Source: Oscillatoriales cyanobacterium (GTDB lineage: Bacteria; Cyanobacteriota; Cyanobacteriia; Cyanobacteriales; Laspinemataceae). From it: a stretch of 64,000 bases of DNA. Both the position numbers and the translations under genes were made by a program. The stretch is from positions 124,001-188,000 of the forward strand of contig JAABRM010000003.1 of assembly GCA_011390955.1 (NCBI GenBank), given 5' to 3'. Positions 9,147 through 17,869 of this stretch are shown one piece after another. Every line of letters begins with the position of its first letter. The first letter of the stretch is position 1. The notes under the pieces were generated by a model. The model saw nothing but the letters and a program-made list of their open reading frames with translations, was not told the DNA's origin and ran no database searches.

Positions 9147-10184
9147 TCAGGCGGTTGCCGGGGCTTTTTGATATTTTAATAGCAAGCCGTTCTGACCAAT
9201 CACAAATCCTTGCTCAGGAGATAAAAAGACAATCTTGTAAAAATTAGAAGGCAAATTTTCTACCGCCCGATCTTTTTCCCAGGTCTGTCCCCCATCAAAA
9301 CTGCAAAGTAAATTGCCACTGCCACCAGAAACCCAAATTTCTTCTGGAGTCCGATAGCTTAAATCCAACAATCCCCAGCTTGTCGCAAACTCAGGGAAAA
9401 TCGGTTCCTGCCAAAAATCAGGTGCTTCTAACTCGCTAAACGAAATGCTTCCAGTCTCTTTGCGATTGGTAAATTGAACCTCTCCACCTCGGGCTAACAA
9501 CCACAACCGTCCATCTTCGCCAAATCCCATACTCTGAAGACGACGAGAACTGGTGCGATTATGCTGCACCCAAGCCGGTTGACCCGGTTCCCAAGTGGAG
9601 TAGAAGTTGCCTTTAGCGGATACGGCAATATATCGACCATCCGAGGTGCGATCGACGCTACGCATCACACCGACAGCGGAAGCGACCAAACCTTGCCAGG
9701 TTCTGCCTGCGTCTTCCGTGCGATAAATCGCGCCGACATCTGTCAGCATTTCCGCTTGTTTGTCACCCAGGGCAACAATCTTCAGGGGATCTCCCGGCAA
9801 TTTCTTATCTAAAGGAATTTGCTCCCAGGATTCTCCTTCATCGGTAGTATGAAGCATGATGGCTGGTTCCCCAACCACCCATCCTTCTTTACCGGAAAAA
9901 CTCACGGACGTGAAGCGATAATTGTCGCTATCTAGACCCAGACTAATTTTCTGCCAAGTCTCCCCTGCATCGGTACTTTCGAGCAAAGTAGACTCGGCGC
10001 CCACCAACCAGCCATGTTGACCATTTTTGGTAAAACCAATATCCAGCAGGTTAACTTGACTGGGAAGATAGACGGGTTGCCAGGGATTGTAACTGAGTGC
10101 TGGGGCATATTTACATCCAGCACAAAGCAGCACAACTGCCAACAAACCGACAATTCTTTGCCAATGTTTCAAGATCGATTTCAT
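9147..10184 (-). CDS. ycf48: Photosystem II assembly factor Ycf48 (HCF136)
   Basis: A 345-residue lumenal seven-bladed beta-propeller that assists D1 insertion and early PSII reaction-centre assembly. The N-terminus has a signal peptide with a lipobox (LLCAGC) at about residues 21-26, so it is probably a lipoprotein. Repeated blade motifs are visible (ST..G.TW, as in DAGETWQKISLG, DEGESWEQIPL, DAGRTWQGL, DGGQTWEKD). ATG at 10184 was preferred over one at 10226 because it places the signal peptide at the N-terminus and gives the usual length. It follows rubA and precedes psbE, the conserved PSII-biogenesis order. Confidence 0.95.
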   Translation of the reverse strand: MKSILKHWQRIVGLLAVVLLCAGCKYAPALSYNPWQPVYLPSQVNLLDIGFTKNGQHGWLVGAESTLLESTDAGETWQKISLGLDSDNYRFTSVSFSGKEGWVVGEPAIMLHTTDEGESWEQIPLDKKLPGDPLKIVALGDKQAEMLTDVGAIYRTEDAGRTWQGLVASAVGVMRSVDRTSDGRYIAVSAKGNFYSTWEPGQPAWVQHNRTSSRRLQSMGFGEDGRLWLLARGGEVQFTNRKETGSISFSELEAPDFWQEPIFPEFATSWGLLDLSYRTPEEIWVSGGSGNLLCSFDGGQTWEKDRAVENLPSNFYKIVFLSPEQGFVIGQNGLLLKYQKAPATA

Positions 10185-10410
10185 TACGGTTAAATTTCGC
10201 TCTGAATTATTTGCCAAATCACGCAAAATAAATTTTCTGAGAATTTCATAGGGTTGATTTGCTCACCAGTGCCTAATACGGAAGGGGCTTCCGGGGCAGA
10301 GGAAAGAGGAGAGAGTTCCTATGCATCTATGCATCTATGCATCTCTTTCCTTTCGATTGCGCTAACCACCAACAGTCAATACATGGGATTGAAATTCCAA
10401 AACACATTCT

Positions 10411-10746
10411 CTAATTTAAGCTATAGAGGCTGAGGAAAAATAAGATTCCCAACCCCAATGCGCCAAAAATGAGTACATTCTTGATTCCCGGAGTTAAAAC
10501 ATTGACTCCTAAACCATAATTGTAATTTTCTTTAAATCCCGAGGCAGTGCCAGCCGGCCCGATATTCGCAAAGGCGGAAGTTTTTGCCCCACAGACAGGA
10601 CAACGCCATGACACGGGCAATTCTGTAAATGGTGTGTTGGCCTCCACCTTACTGCGGGCATCCCCTTTTTCCGGTTCATAAACATATCCGCAGGCGCGGC
10701 ATTCATACCGATCTAGGTTGACTGGTTCTATGACTTCGCTGCTCAT
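10411..10746 (-). CDS. rubA: Membrane-anchored rubredoxin
   Basis: A 111-residue rubredoxin needed for PSII (and reported for PSI) biogenesis. The iron-sulfur ligands are the two CxxC knuckles CRACGYVYEP (about residue 17) and CPVCGAKTSAF (about residue 50). A C-terminal hydrophobic helix (about residues 88-108) anchors it in the thylakoid. It is the first gene of rubA-ycf48-psbEFLJ, divergent from ndhCKJ across a 361-bp spacer. Confidence 0.96.
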   Translation of the reverse strand: MSSEVIEPVNLDRYECRACGYVYEPEKGDARSKVEANTPFTELPVSWRCPVCGAKTSAFANIGPAGTASGFKENYNYGLGVNVLTPGIKNVLIFGALGLGILFFLSLYSLN

Positions 10747-10839
10747 GGCTACTCAAAAAAAATGCGATTGTGGCAAATCTTAAAATATATGTAACAGATT
10801 ATGACAAAGATGGGTGTACCGCAAGTCTTTAGCAAAAAT

Positions 10840-10965
10840 TCATTTGTTGTTTGTTGTTTGTTATTTGTTGTTTGTTATTTGTTATTTGCCAGAGGGTGTA
10901 GGGTTTAGGGTGTGTGGGGAAAAATTATCAATTATCAATTATCAATTATCAATTATCAATAACGA
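10840..10965. repeat. Low-complexity repeats between rubA and ndhC
   Basis: Tandem TTGTTTGTTATTTG-type units (10848-10890) are followed by at least five ATTATCA units (about 10924-10960). The spacer 10747-11107 holds both divergent promoters but no recognisable gene. The same word families recur near 30.5, 33.7, 39.2 and 60.3 kb. Confidence 0.7.
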
Positions 10966-11107
10966 ATAACTAATGACAAAGATAAAAAAATGCAACGAGC
11001 TAAAAGAGACGATGCCGATCGACAAGCACCAGGCCAAAAGAGGTAATATTATGTAAAAATGTAAACGAATCAAATCCTGAAGTCCTGTCACTTTATAGAT
11101 ATTTATT

Positions 11108-11470
11108 GTGTTTGTCCTTAGCGGCTACGAGTATTTACTAGGCTTTCTGCTAGTTTGCAGTTTAGTCCCAATTGTTGCCTTGGGTGCATCGAAGCTCTTG
11201 CGCCCTAAAGGGACTTCTTTAGAACGTCGGACGACGTATGAATCCGGAATTGAGCCTTTTAGTGGCGCCTGGATTCAGTTCAACATTCGCTACTATATGT
11301 TCGCCCTGGTGTTTGTTGTCTTTGATGTAGAAACGGTTTTTCTATATCCCTGGGCGGTGGCGTTCCATAAACTGGGACTCTTGGCGTTTATTGAAGCCTT
11401 GATATTTATTGCAATTTTAATCATTGCACTGGTTTACGCATGGCGAAAAGGAGCTTTGGAATGGTCTTAA
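11108..11470 (+). CDS. ndhC: NAD(P)H-quinone oxidoreductase subunit 3
   Basis: A 120-residue membrane subunit of cyanobacterial NDH-1, involved in respiration, cyclic electron flow and CO2 uptake. It has three hydrophobic helices and the conserved loop [20 protein letters not shown]. The start is GTG at 11108, giving the usual length. It is first in ndhC-ndhK-ndhJ and its stop overlaps the ndhK start. Confidence 0.97.
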   Translation: MFVLSGYEYLLGFLLVCSLVPIVALGASKLLRPKGTSLERRTTYESGIEPFSGAWIQFNIRYYMFALVFVVFDVETVFLYPWAVAFHKLGLLAFIEALIFIAILIIALVYAWRKGALEWS

Positions 11471-12195
11471 AAACGCCCATGAATGACGAAAAATATATTA
11501 TGAACCCAATTGAGCGGCCCCAGGTCACTCAAGAGCTTTCAGAAAATGTCGTGTTGACGACCCTGGACGATCTTTATAATTGGGCGCGGTTATCGAGTCT
11601 GTGGCCTTTGATGTATGGTACGGCTTGTTGCTTTATTGAGTTTGCGGCGATGATCGGCTCGCGGTTTGACTTTGACCGTTTTGGTCTGGTGCCCCGTTGT
11701 AGCCCCAGACAAGCGGATTTGTTGATTACTGCCGGGACGATTACGATGAAGTATGCACCGACTTTGGTGAAACTTTATGAGCAAATGCCGGAACCGAAGT
11801 ATGTGATCGCGATGGGTGCTTGCACCATTACCGGGGGAATGTTTAGTATGGATTCTCCGACGGCGGTGCGCGGTGTGGATAAGTTGATTCCGGTGGATGT
11901 GTATATTCCGGGATGCCCTCCTCGTCCAGAAGCGATTATGGATGCGATCGTGAAGCTGCGGAAAAAGGTGGCGAATGAGTCGATCCAAGAACGGGGAATG
12001 TTGCAACAAACCCATCGTTACCATACGACTAAGCATCTTATGAAGGCGGTGTCGCCAATTTTGACGGGTCAGTATTTACAAACTGAATCGAGACAGGTGC
12101 CACCGAAGCAGTTGACGGAAGCTATGGGTATGCCTGTGCCTCCGGCGCTGAAGTCGGCTCAGTCGGCGCAAAAACAGGAGGTGAAACGTGGCTGA
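11461..12195 (+). CDS. ndhK: NAD(P)H-quinone oxidoreductase subunit K (PSST-like)
   Basis: A 244-residue peripheral-arm subunit that carries the N2 [4Fe-4S] cluster. Ligand cysteines are seen in [18 protein letters not shown] and [11 protein letters not shown] at 11461 is favoured because AAGGAG lies seven bases before it; an in-frame ATG at 11440 lies further inside ndhC and lacks such a site. The gene overlaps ndhC by 10 bp and ndhJ by 8 bp, implying translational coupling. Confidence 0.96.
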   Translation: MVLKTPMNDEKYIMNPIERPQVTQELSENVVLTTLDDLYNWARLSSLWPLMYGTACCFIEFAAMIGSRFDFDRFGLVPRCSPRQADLLITAGTITMKYAPTLVKLYEQMPEPKYVIAMGACTITGGMFSMDSPTAVRGVDKLIPVDVYIPGCPPRPEAIMDAIVKLRKKVANESIQERGMLQQTHRYHTTKHLMKAVSPILTGQYLQTESRQVPPKQLTEAMGMPVPPALKSAQSAQKQEVKRG

Positions 12196-12694
12196 AGCCT
12201 CTAGTGTGCCAGTCGCCCCTGCGGGTAAGGTGTCCCAATGGTTAACCCAGAATGGTTTTCAACATGAGTCTTTGGGGAACGATCGCTCCGGGGTAGAGAT
12301 GATTAAGGTTGACCGAGATTTTCTAATTCCTCTGGCAACCGCTCTCTATGCTTATGGGTTTAATTATCTCCAATGTCAATGTGGCTATGATGTTGGCCCT
12401 GGGGAAGATTTGGTGAGTATGTACCATTTGGTGAAGGTGAAGGATAATGTCACTGAGCCAGAGGAGGTGCGGGTGAAGGTTTTCTTGCCCAGAGAAGACC
12501 CCAGAGTGCCTTCGGTTTATTGGATCTGGAAGGCGGCAGATTTCCAAGAACGGGAGTCTTATGATATGTACGGCATTGTGTATGAAGGACATCCCAACCT
12601 GAAACGAATTTTGATGAATGAGGATTGGGTGGGTTGGCCTTTACGCAAGGATTATATTTCCCCAGATTTTTACGAGTTACAAGACGCTTATTAA
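12188..12694 (+). CDS. ndhJ: NAD(P)H-quinone oxidoreductase subunit J
   Basis: A 168-residue hydrophilic 30-kDa-type subunit of the NDH-1 connecting arm. The signature [20 protein letters not shown] is clear at about residues 118-138. The start is GTG at 12188, preceded by AGGAGGTG inside the end of ndhK. It is the last gene of ndhCKJ. Confidence 0.97.
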   Translation: MAEASSVPVAPAGKVSQWLTQNGFQHESLGNDRSGVEMIKVDRDFLIPLATALYAYGFNYLQCQCGYDVGPGEDLVSMYHLVKVKDNVTEPEEVRVKVFLPREDPRVPSVYWIWKAADFQERESYDMYGIVYEGHPNLKRILMNEDWVGWPLRKDYISPDFYELQDAY

Positions 12695-12717
12695 GCGGAT
12701 ATTCTTGTGGCTTTTTG

Positions 12718-12753
12718 CCCCCTTTCCCTTGCGGAAAGGGGGTTTTGTGTTTT
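12718..12753 (+). terminator. Terminator after ndhCKJ
   Basis: A 10-bp GC-rich stem (CCCCCTTTCC / GGAAAGGGGG) with a five-base loop is followed by TTTTGTGTTTTTT, beginning 24 bp after the ndhJ stop. Confidence 0.85.
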
Positions 12754-12770
12754 TTCTCCACAACCCCTGT

Positions 12771-12918
12771 AGGGGCCCGCGCATTCCGGTAAAAAATTTT
12801 TTATTTTGTCCTAAAAATATCTGCCGGAATGCGCGGGCCCTTACATCTGGGCGAAGGAAGCATTCCGGTAGTAAATCTATGCTTTTGTCCTAAAAATATC
12901 TGCCGGAATGCGCGGGCC
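12771..12918. repeat. Tandem pair of long inverted repeats (REP-like)
   Basis: Two copies of an element with arms of the type GCATTCCGGTA and TGCCGGAATGCGC flank the shared centre TTTTGTCCTAAAAATATC (about 12771-12842 and 12859-12918). In the first copy the arms extend to GGGCCCGCGCATTCCGG and are nearly perfect; the second has a shortened left arm. Neither encodes a protein. They look like a duplicated non-autonomous hairpin element between convergent genes. Confidence 0.75.
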
Positions 12919-12920
12919 AT

Positions 12921-14045
12921 CTAGTAGAGTTCATATTTCATTAGTTGACAGGGCAATGTGCCGTTAAATACTGCCGTCCGTTGCGATGATTTGAGTCCAA
13001 TGGATTTGGCGAGTTCTTTGTTGCCACTGAGGATGAAGGCTGTCCAACCTTTGAACCGTTGTTTGAGGATGTCTCCTAGTTGTTTGTAAAATTCCCCTAG
13101 GTCACGATCGCGCCCTAAGCGTTCTCCATAAGGAGGATTACAGAATAAAACCCCACTATCTCCAGGGGCTGCCACGTCGTTCAGGTCAATTTGAGAAAAA
13201 TACACCTGATCGAGGACGCCGCAGTTGGTGGCATTGGCGATCGCTTGTTCGATCGTTTTCGGATCCCCATCGCTGCCCCAAATTGGTGCGGGAAGCCGAT
13301 CCAGTTGGCTGTCTTCCGCTTCTTGAATCAGTTTTTCCAACACTGAGGGGTCAAAATCTCGCCAAGTTTCAAAGCCAAAGCTTTCCCGAAATAGTCCGGG
13401 GGCGACGTTGAGGGCTTTTAAACAGGCTTCTAGGGGTAAAGTGCCGGAACCACAGAGGGGATCGTAGAACATTAGGTCTGGTTGCCACCCAGACATTTGA
13501 ATTAGGGCAGCGGCTAGGGATTCTTTTAAGGGGGCGGCCCCAACTGCCGGACGATAACCTCGACGGTGCAGACTGTTGCCGGAACTATCGAGGCTGAGGG
13601 TACAAGTATCGCGATCGATATGCACGGAGATGCGTAAATCTGCGGATTCGGTGTCTACATTGGATCGATCGCCAAATTCCTGCATTTGTTGGTCTACGAT
13701 CGCATTTTTCACCTGAAGGGCGGTGAAATGAGTGTGGTTCAGGCGATCGCTTTTCCCGGTGGCTTTGACCGCTAGGGTCAAGTCTGGAGTCAGATAGTTT
13801 GACCAGTCAATGGTTTGGATGTGGCGATAGAGTTCTTGGGCGTCTTGACAGCGAAATTCATCAAGTTTCATTAAGATGCGGAAGGGTAAGCGAGCCCATA
13901 GATTTACTCGGTAAAGTAAGGTGCGATCGCCACTAAAAGCAACCCCACAAAATCCCGGTTCTACAGAATGCGCCCCCAAGTTTTCTAACTCTTGGGCTGC
14001 CAGGGTTTCTAATCCTCTGGCAACGGTGGCAAAATATTTATCCAT
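12921..14045 (-). CDS. THUMP-domain class I rRNA guanine-N2 methyltransferase (RlmL/YcbY-like)
   Basis: A 374-residue RNA methyltransferase. Residues ~1-155 form a ferredoxin-like/THUMP RNA-binding part (KYFATVARGLETLAAQELE). The Rossmann methyltransferase follows, with MFYDPLCGSGTLPLEACL as SAM-binding motif I and the catalytic FCNPPYGERL near residue 305. The family modifies guanine-N2 in 23S rRNA. ATG at 14045 was chosen because homologues begin near MDKYFATV; the frame extends 40 codons upstream without conserved sequence. Confidence 0.9.
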   Translation of the reverse strand: MDKYFATVARGLETLAAQELENLGAHSVEPGFCGVAFSGDRTLLYRVNLWARLPFRILMKLDEFRCQDAQELYRHIQTIDWSNYLTPDLTLAVKATGKSDRLNHTHFTALQVKNAIVDQQMQEFGDRSNVDTESADLRISVHIDRDTCTLSLDSSGNSLHRRGYRPAVGAAPLKESLAAALIQMSGWQPDLMFYDPLCGSGTLPLEACLKALNVAPGLFRESFGFETWRDFDPSVLEKLIQEAEDSQLDRLPAPIWGSDGDPKTIEQAIANATNCGVLDQVYFSQIDLNDVAAPGDSGVLFCNPPYGERLGRDRDLGEFYKQLGDILKQRFKGWTAFILSGNKELAKSIGLKSSQRTAVFNGTLPCQLMKYELY

Positions 14046-14404
14046 GAAGATGTCCCGAATTGCGATTCTGTGCTCACAGGAGTAATGCACCCAATCGCCA
14101 TGATGAGCAATATATAGAATATCGCGATTCTCTTCCGAGTTGGTTCGCTCCGACCAGAATGTCAATTATTCTTGATAATCTTTGCTTCAAACCGATTTAA
14201 ACCATTTTGACAAAATAGTTTAGGCGAAAAATATCTAGGAGCGATCGCCTTTTTTCCCATTTTTTCTCCCCTGTGAATTGCGGGAGCGATCGATTCTGGG
14301 TTAAAATTTTGAGTAAGGTCTGGGATACCATGATTGTCTGATTTTCCCAGAAAATGCGATCGATGCGATCGAAGATGAAAAAATCCAAAAAAACATGAAA
14401 AGAT

Positions 14405-14950
14405 ATGAAAAATATACCTAAACTCATGGCGATCGCGCTATCAATTTTTGGGGCGATCGTTTTCGTTGCTTGTGCCGCACCAAGTCAAGTCAATTGTGCT
14501 AATATAAATCATTGGTCGAGCACAAATCCCCCACTTAATCAGACCCATATATTCTGTGGTGAGTGGAGTCAAAACCGGCCTAAAGGATTTCATTCCCGAC
14601 CCGGTGGACTTACCCCCAATACGGTGGAAAACTTCGAGATTACTCAGTCAGCCAATAGCCAAGGAATTTACGGCGGAACCTGGAACTATTCCGGCCATTC
14701 TAACCAGAGAAAATTCTCCACCATGTTTCCAGATAGCTGCACGCAAACTCAAGTTTTAAACTCAATTATCTACGCCGCTACCCATCAACAAAATTGCCCA
14801 TCAAATGCACCTAGGTGGGCTTGGTGTGGTCCTAATGCCCCAACCCCTAACGCCGAAAACTATTGTAAAAGTAATAATAATCGTTTATTTACAATAGCAG
14901 GCGCTTTCTTAAGCGATGGCAAAATCAACACGGCATTTCCTTTAAGATAG
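14405..14950 (+). CDS. Secreted lipoprotein with EndoU-like nuclease domain
   Basis: A 181-residue protein with a signal peptide and lipobox (IVFVAC) at about residues 18-23. The mature part contains the bacterial EndoU-type signature QTHIFCGEW ... GFHSRPGGLTPNTV (about residues 44-76), with the two histidines expected for metal-independent RNA cleavage. EndoU domains occur as toxin tips in contact-dependent inhibition and related systems (family knowledge). Four later cysteines could form disulfides, as expected outside the cytoplasm. The next gene, 66 bp downstream on the same strand, resembles UPF0231, so a toxin and partner arrangement is possible but unproven. Confidence 0.7.
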   Translation: MKNIPKLMAIALSIFGAIVFVACAAPSQVNCANINHWSSTNPPLNQTHIFCGEWSQNRPKGFHSRPGGLTPNTVENFEITQSANSQGIYGGTWNYSGHSNQRKFSTMFPDSCTQTQVLNSIIYAATHQQNCPSNAPRWAWCGPNAPTPNAENYCKSNNNRLFTIAGAFLSDGKINTAFPLR

Positions 14951-15016
14951 CATTTAAACTATCTAATTATGATGTTTTTATTTAATTTTTGTCGTCTATT
15001 ATTACCGTCAACCATT

Positions 15017-15355
15017 ATGTCTGAAAATGCTTTTACCTGGCCGGGACACCGAAAAAATGACCCGGCTCATATTCGCCTTTCCGAGTTTTTAATTATGGAT
15101 ATTCAGCACAGTTCTGAATGGGCTAGAGATTTACTGGATAAAATTACTTTAATTCAATCCGGTAGTTTACAAAATTGGCAAAGAATTGGTAATGCTTTTT
15201 GCCTTAGTTTATCTTCTAAAGAGGCAATAATTGAGGATTTAATTGATGAAAGTAATCCACCAGAAACGGTTTTATTAGAAGAATTTCATCAAGCAGTTAT
15301 TACCTGGTTAGAGCAAACAGAAATGTTAGCACAATCCGAACTAATTGATAATTAA
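15017..15355 (+). CDS. UPF0231/YacL-like small protein, possible EndoU partner
   Basis: A 112-residue acidic soluble protein (pairs such as EDLIDESN and EEFHQAVITWLEQ). The stretch SGSLQNWQRIGNAFCLSLSS resembles UPF0231 (YacL), where a conserved GSxxxWQRxGxxY pattern precedes an acidic C-terminal half. An in-frame ATG at 14969 would add a hydrophobic 16-residue leader; ATG at 15017 is preferred because it starts the conserved part. UPF0231 function is unknown. Position after the EndoU lipoprotein suggests an immunity or regulatory role, which is inference only. Confidence 0.6.
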   Translation: MSENAFTWPGHRKNDPAHIRLSEFLIMDIQHSSEWARDLLDKITLIQSGSLQNWQRIGNAFCLSLSSKEAIIEDLIDESNPPETVLLEEFHQAVITWLEQTEMLAQSELIDN

Positions 15356-15359
15356 AAAA

Positions 15360-15545
15360 ATTTAGTTCATGGTTCATGGTTGATGGTTGTTGGGTAGGGA
15401 TTCTTTCGTTGTTCGTTCGTTGTTGTTGGGTAGGGATTCTTTCGTTGTTTGTCAACCAACAACCAACAACCAACAACAACGAACGAACAACCATCAACCA
15501 TCAACAATTAACAATCAACCATCAACAACGAACGAACAACCATCG
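15360..15545. repeat. GTTGTTGGG/CAACCAACAAC low-complexity block
   Basis: A quasi-palindromic block in which GTTGGTTGTTG-type words on the left pair with CAACCAACAAC words on the right. It includes two copies of TTGGGTAGGGATTCTTTCGTTG, whose complement (GAATCCCTACCCAACAACC) recurs at about 30587 and 39301. It lies between two convergent genes and encodes nothing recognisable. Confidence 0.75.
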
Positions 15546-15553
15546 GTGATAGG

Positions 15554-17869
15554 TTACTTTTGATTCACCACTTCATTCATATAATCAGCCCAAACTTCCG
15601 CCGCTTGGCCGCTACTGCCGGAGGTGGGACTATTGTCATCGTTGCCCAGCCAAACGCTGGTGATAAAATGTCGGCGGGGCAAATAGCCCACAAACCAAAG
15701 GTCTACGCCATTGTTGGTGGTGCCGGTTTTGCCCGCTTCTTCGCCCAAACCGATCGCCGCACTTCTGCCCGTGCCACTTTGCACCACACCTTGTAACATT
15801 CGCGTCATAGTATCCGCCACCTCTGGGGAGAGGACTTGCCGGTTGGCTTCGGGGTTGTCTGTGTATTCATAGATAACGCGGCAGGTTTCTCGGTTATTCG
15901 GATCCTGGCAATCACTGCTATCTAAAATTCGCTTAATGGCATGGGCTGCGTTGTGTTTTCCACCATTGGCTAATGCGGTTAATGCTCCAGTCATTTCTAA
16001 CACGGTGACTTCACTTTGACCCAAGACCAAGCCCGGTACGGGATTTAGTTCGCTTTGAATCCCCAGTTCTCTGGCTTGACGCACGACGTTATTTAAGCCG
16101 ACTTGTTGGGCAACGCGCAGGGCAACGGCATTTTCTGATTGGGCGATCGCTCGCCACATATCGATAAATCCACTGCTGCGTTCGCAAGGAGAAAAGGAAA
16201 CCCCTTGCCAGCGGAAGGCATCACAAGAATAGGTGGTATTTGGGGAAATTCCCTGTTTTAACGCCGCAATATAGGCAAAAATTTTAAAGGTCGATCCAGG
16301 CTGACGTAATGCTTGAGTCGCCCGATTAAATTGACTGATTTGATAGTCTACGCCTCCGGCTAAAGCCAAAATTTCCCCGGTTCGGGAGTCTACGGTGGCG
16401 ATCGCCCCTTGCTCAAACCCATAAATACCGCCCATTTCCGCTACGGAATTTCTCAGACTTTCCTCGGCTTTGGCTTGGATCTTCGGGTCTAAACCTGTTT
16501 CGACGATAAAATTACCCTCTCTGGCTAGACCCACCCCTAGCAAAGACTCCAATTCCGCAAACAGATGATTATAGAAATAAGGGGCAATGGTGTTGCCAAT
16601 AATTTCTTTGGCTTTGGAATGCACTTCAATCCGCGATCGCCGGGCGCGATCGGCTTCTTCTTGGCTAATCATGCCCAATTTCAGCATCCGATAGATGACA
16701 CCATCGCGATATCTCACTGCTAAGGAATAATTTTGCACCGGATTAAACGCATTAGGCGCAGGCAACATTCCCACCAAAGTGGCTGCCTCGGATAAATTGA
16801 TATTTCGGGCGGATTTGCCAAAGTAAAACTGCGCTGCATCCTCAAATCCATAGAGGTCAATGCCCAAATAGACTCGATTTAAATAAGCCAGCAGCAAATC
16901 GTTCTTGCCATAAAATGTTTCTAACTTTAAGGCAACCAGGGCCTCGCGGAGTTTGCGCCCCGCTGAATCTTGGGTTCCCACATACTCCCGAAATAGACTC
17001 CGGGCTAACTGTTGTGTCAGGGTACTCGCCCCTTGGCTGATGCCGCCGCCGCGTAAATTCACCAATACCGCCCGGGTAACGCCAATCGGATCGACCCCCA
17101 GGTGCCAATAAAACCGGCTATCTTCCGAAGCAATTAAGGCTTTGGACAAATAGGGGGAAAACTCTTCTAATCGTTTGATTTCTCGGTGAGCATGGCTATA
17201 AGCCGGACGCAGTGGGGTTTGTCCGTCGCGGGCATAGACTACCACCGGCCCAGAAATCGATGTGGGCAAGGGTTTGACCGAGACGTTTTGCCACGCGATC
17301 GCGATCGATAACCCGAATAACGCACTCATGCCGGTGAAGCCGTACAGGGACCAGCGCATCATCAGGATATACCACGGTGGCGGATTCACATATTTAATTT
17401 GGACGGCATCCGCCAATTCCGGCGGGCCAAGGGTAAACACCGCCCCATGTTCCAGGGCAATTTTAGTAATTCGTCGCTTACCCTGATAAATGCCGTTGGT
17501 GGACTTCTCATCTTTCAGGATAAATGGGGCATAACGTTGCTGAGAATTTCGACTTAAAGACAGATGAACTTGACTTACCAGTGGATTCCGCACCACAATA
17601 TCACTGGTTTTGGACGATCGCCCCAACAAGTAGCGATCGCCCAGCAAAGGATAAACCTCTGGTTTCTTAGTATTGGGTTCAGAAATCCACAATTCCGGCA
17701 CTTTAGCATTGGGTTTTAGCTTCAGCTTTCCCATCACTTGGGCGTGAACCGTTTGCACCGCTTGGGTGACAGCATTCAGAAACGTTTTCGGTCTTTGGGG
17801 TGGTGGTGGGGTCATATCTTCTGAAAATTCAGCGACTAACGATTTCATCAAAGGTTTGCTCGATCTCAA
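15554..17869 (-). CDS. FHA-domain class A penicillin-binding protein (PBP1A family)
   Basis: A 771-residue bifunctional peptidoglycan synthase. An N-terminal cytoplasmic FHA domain (about residues 75-160; RYLLGRSSKTSDIVV, VSQVHLSLSR, STNGIYQGK) precedes one membrane helix (~175-195). The GT51 glycosyltransferase has its catalytic Glu in ASEDSRFYWHLGVD and the Gln-rich motif QGASTLTQQLARS. The transpeptidase shows SxxK (QPGSTFKIF), SxN (QSENAV) and KTG (AGKTGTTNNG). FHA binds phosphothreonine, so the enzyme may be recruited or controlled by a Ser/Thr kinase. FHA-linked PBPs are known in cyanobacteria. All catalytic motifs are intact. Confidence 0.93.
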   Translation of the reverse strand: MRSSKPLMKSLVAEFSEDMTPPPPQRPKTFLNAVTQAVQTVHAQVMGKLKLKPNAKVPELWISEPNTKKPEVYPLLGDRYLLGRSSKTSDIVVRNPLVSQVHLSLSRNSQQRYAPFILKDEKSTNGIYQGKRRITKIALEHGAVFTLGPPELADAVQIKYVNPPPWYILMMRWSLYGFTGMSALFGLSIAIAWQNVSVKPLPTSISGPVVVYARDGQTPLRPAYSHAHREIKRLEEFSPYLSKALIASEDSRFYWHLGVDPIGVTRAVLVNLRGGGISQGASTLTQQLARSLFREYVGTQDSAGRKLREALVALKLETFYGKNDLLLAYLNRVYLGIDLYGFEDAAQFYFGKSARNINLSEAATLVGMLPAPNAFNPVQNYSLAVRYRDGVIYRMLKLGMISQEEADRARRSRIEVHSKAKEIIGNTIAPYFYNHLFAELESLLGVGLAREGNFIVETGLDPKIQAKAEESLRNSVAEMGGIYGFEQGAIATVDSRTGEILALAGGVDYQISQFNRATQALRQPGSTFKIFAYIAALKQGISPNTTYSCDAFRWQGVSFSPCERSSGFIDMWRAIAQSENAVALRVAQQVGLNNVVRQARELGIQSELNPVPGLVLGQSEVTVLEMTGALTALANGGKHNAAHAIKRILDSSDCQDPNNRETCRVIYEYTDNPEANRQVLSPEVADTMTRMLQGVVQSGTGRSAAIGLGEEAGKTGTTNNGVDLWFVGYLPRRHFITSVWLGNDDNSPTSGSSGQAAEVWADYMNEVVNQK

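Noticed and set aside
11590-12036. 148-residue His/Arg-rich minus-strand frame
   Set aside because: Antisense shadow of ndhK.
14197-14427. 76-residue minus-strand frame
   Set aside because: Overlaps the start of the EndoU-like gene, has no ribosome binding site and no recognisable content.
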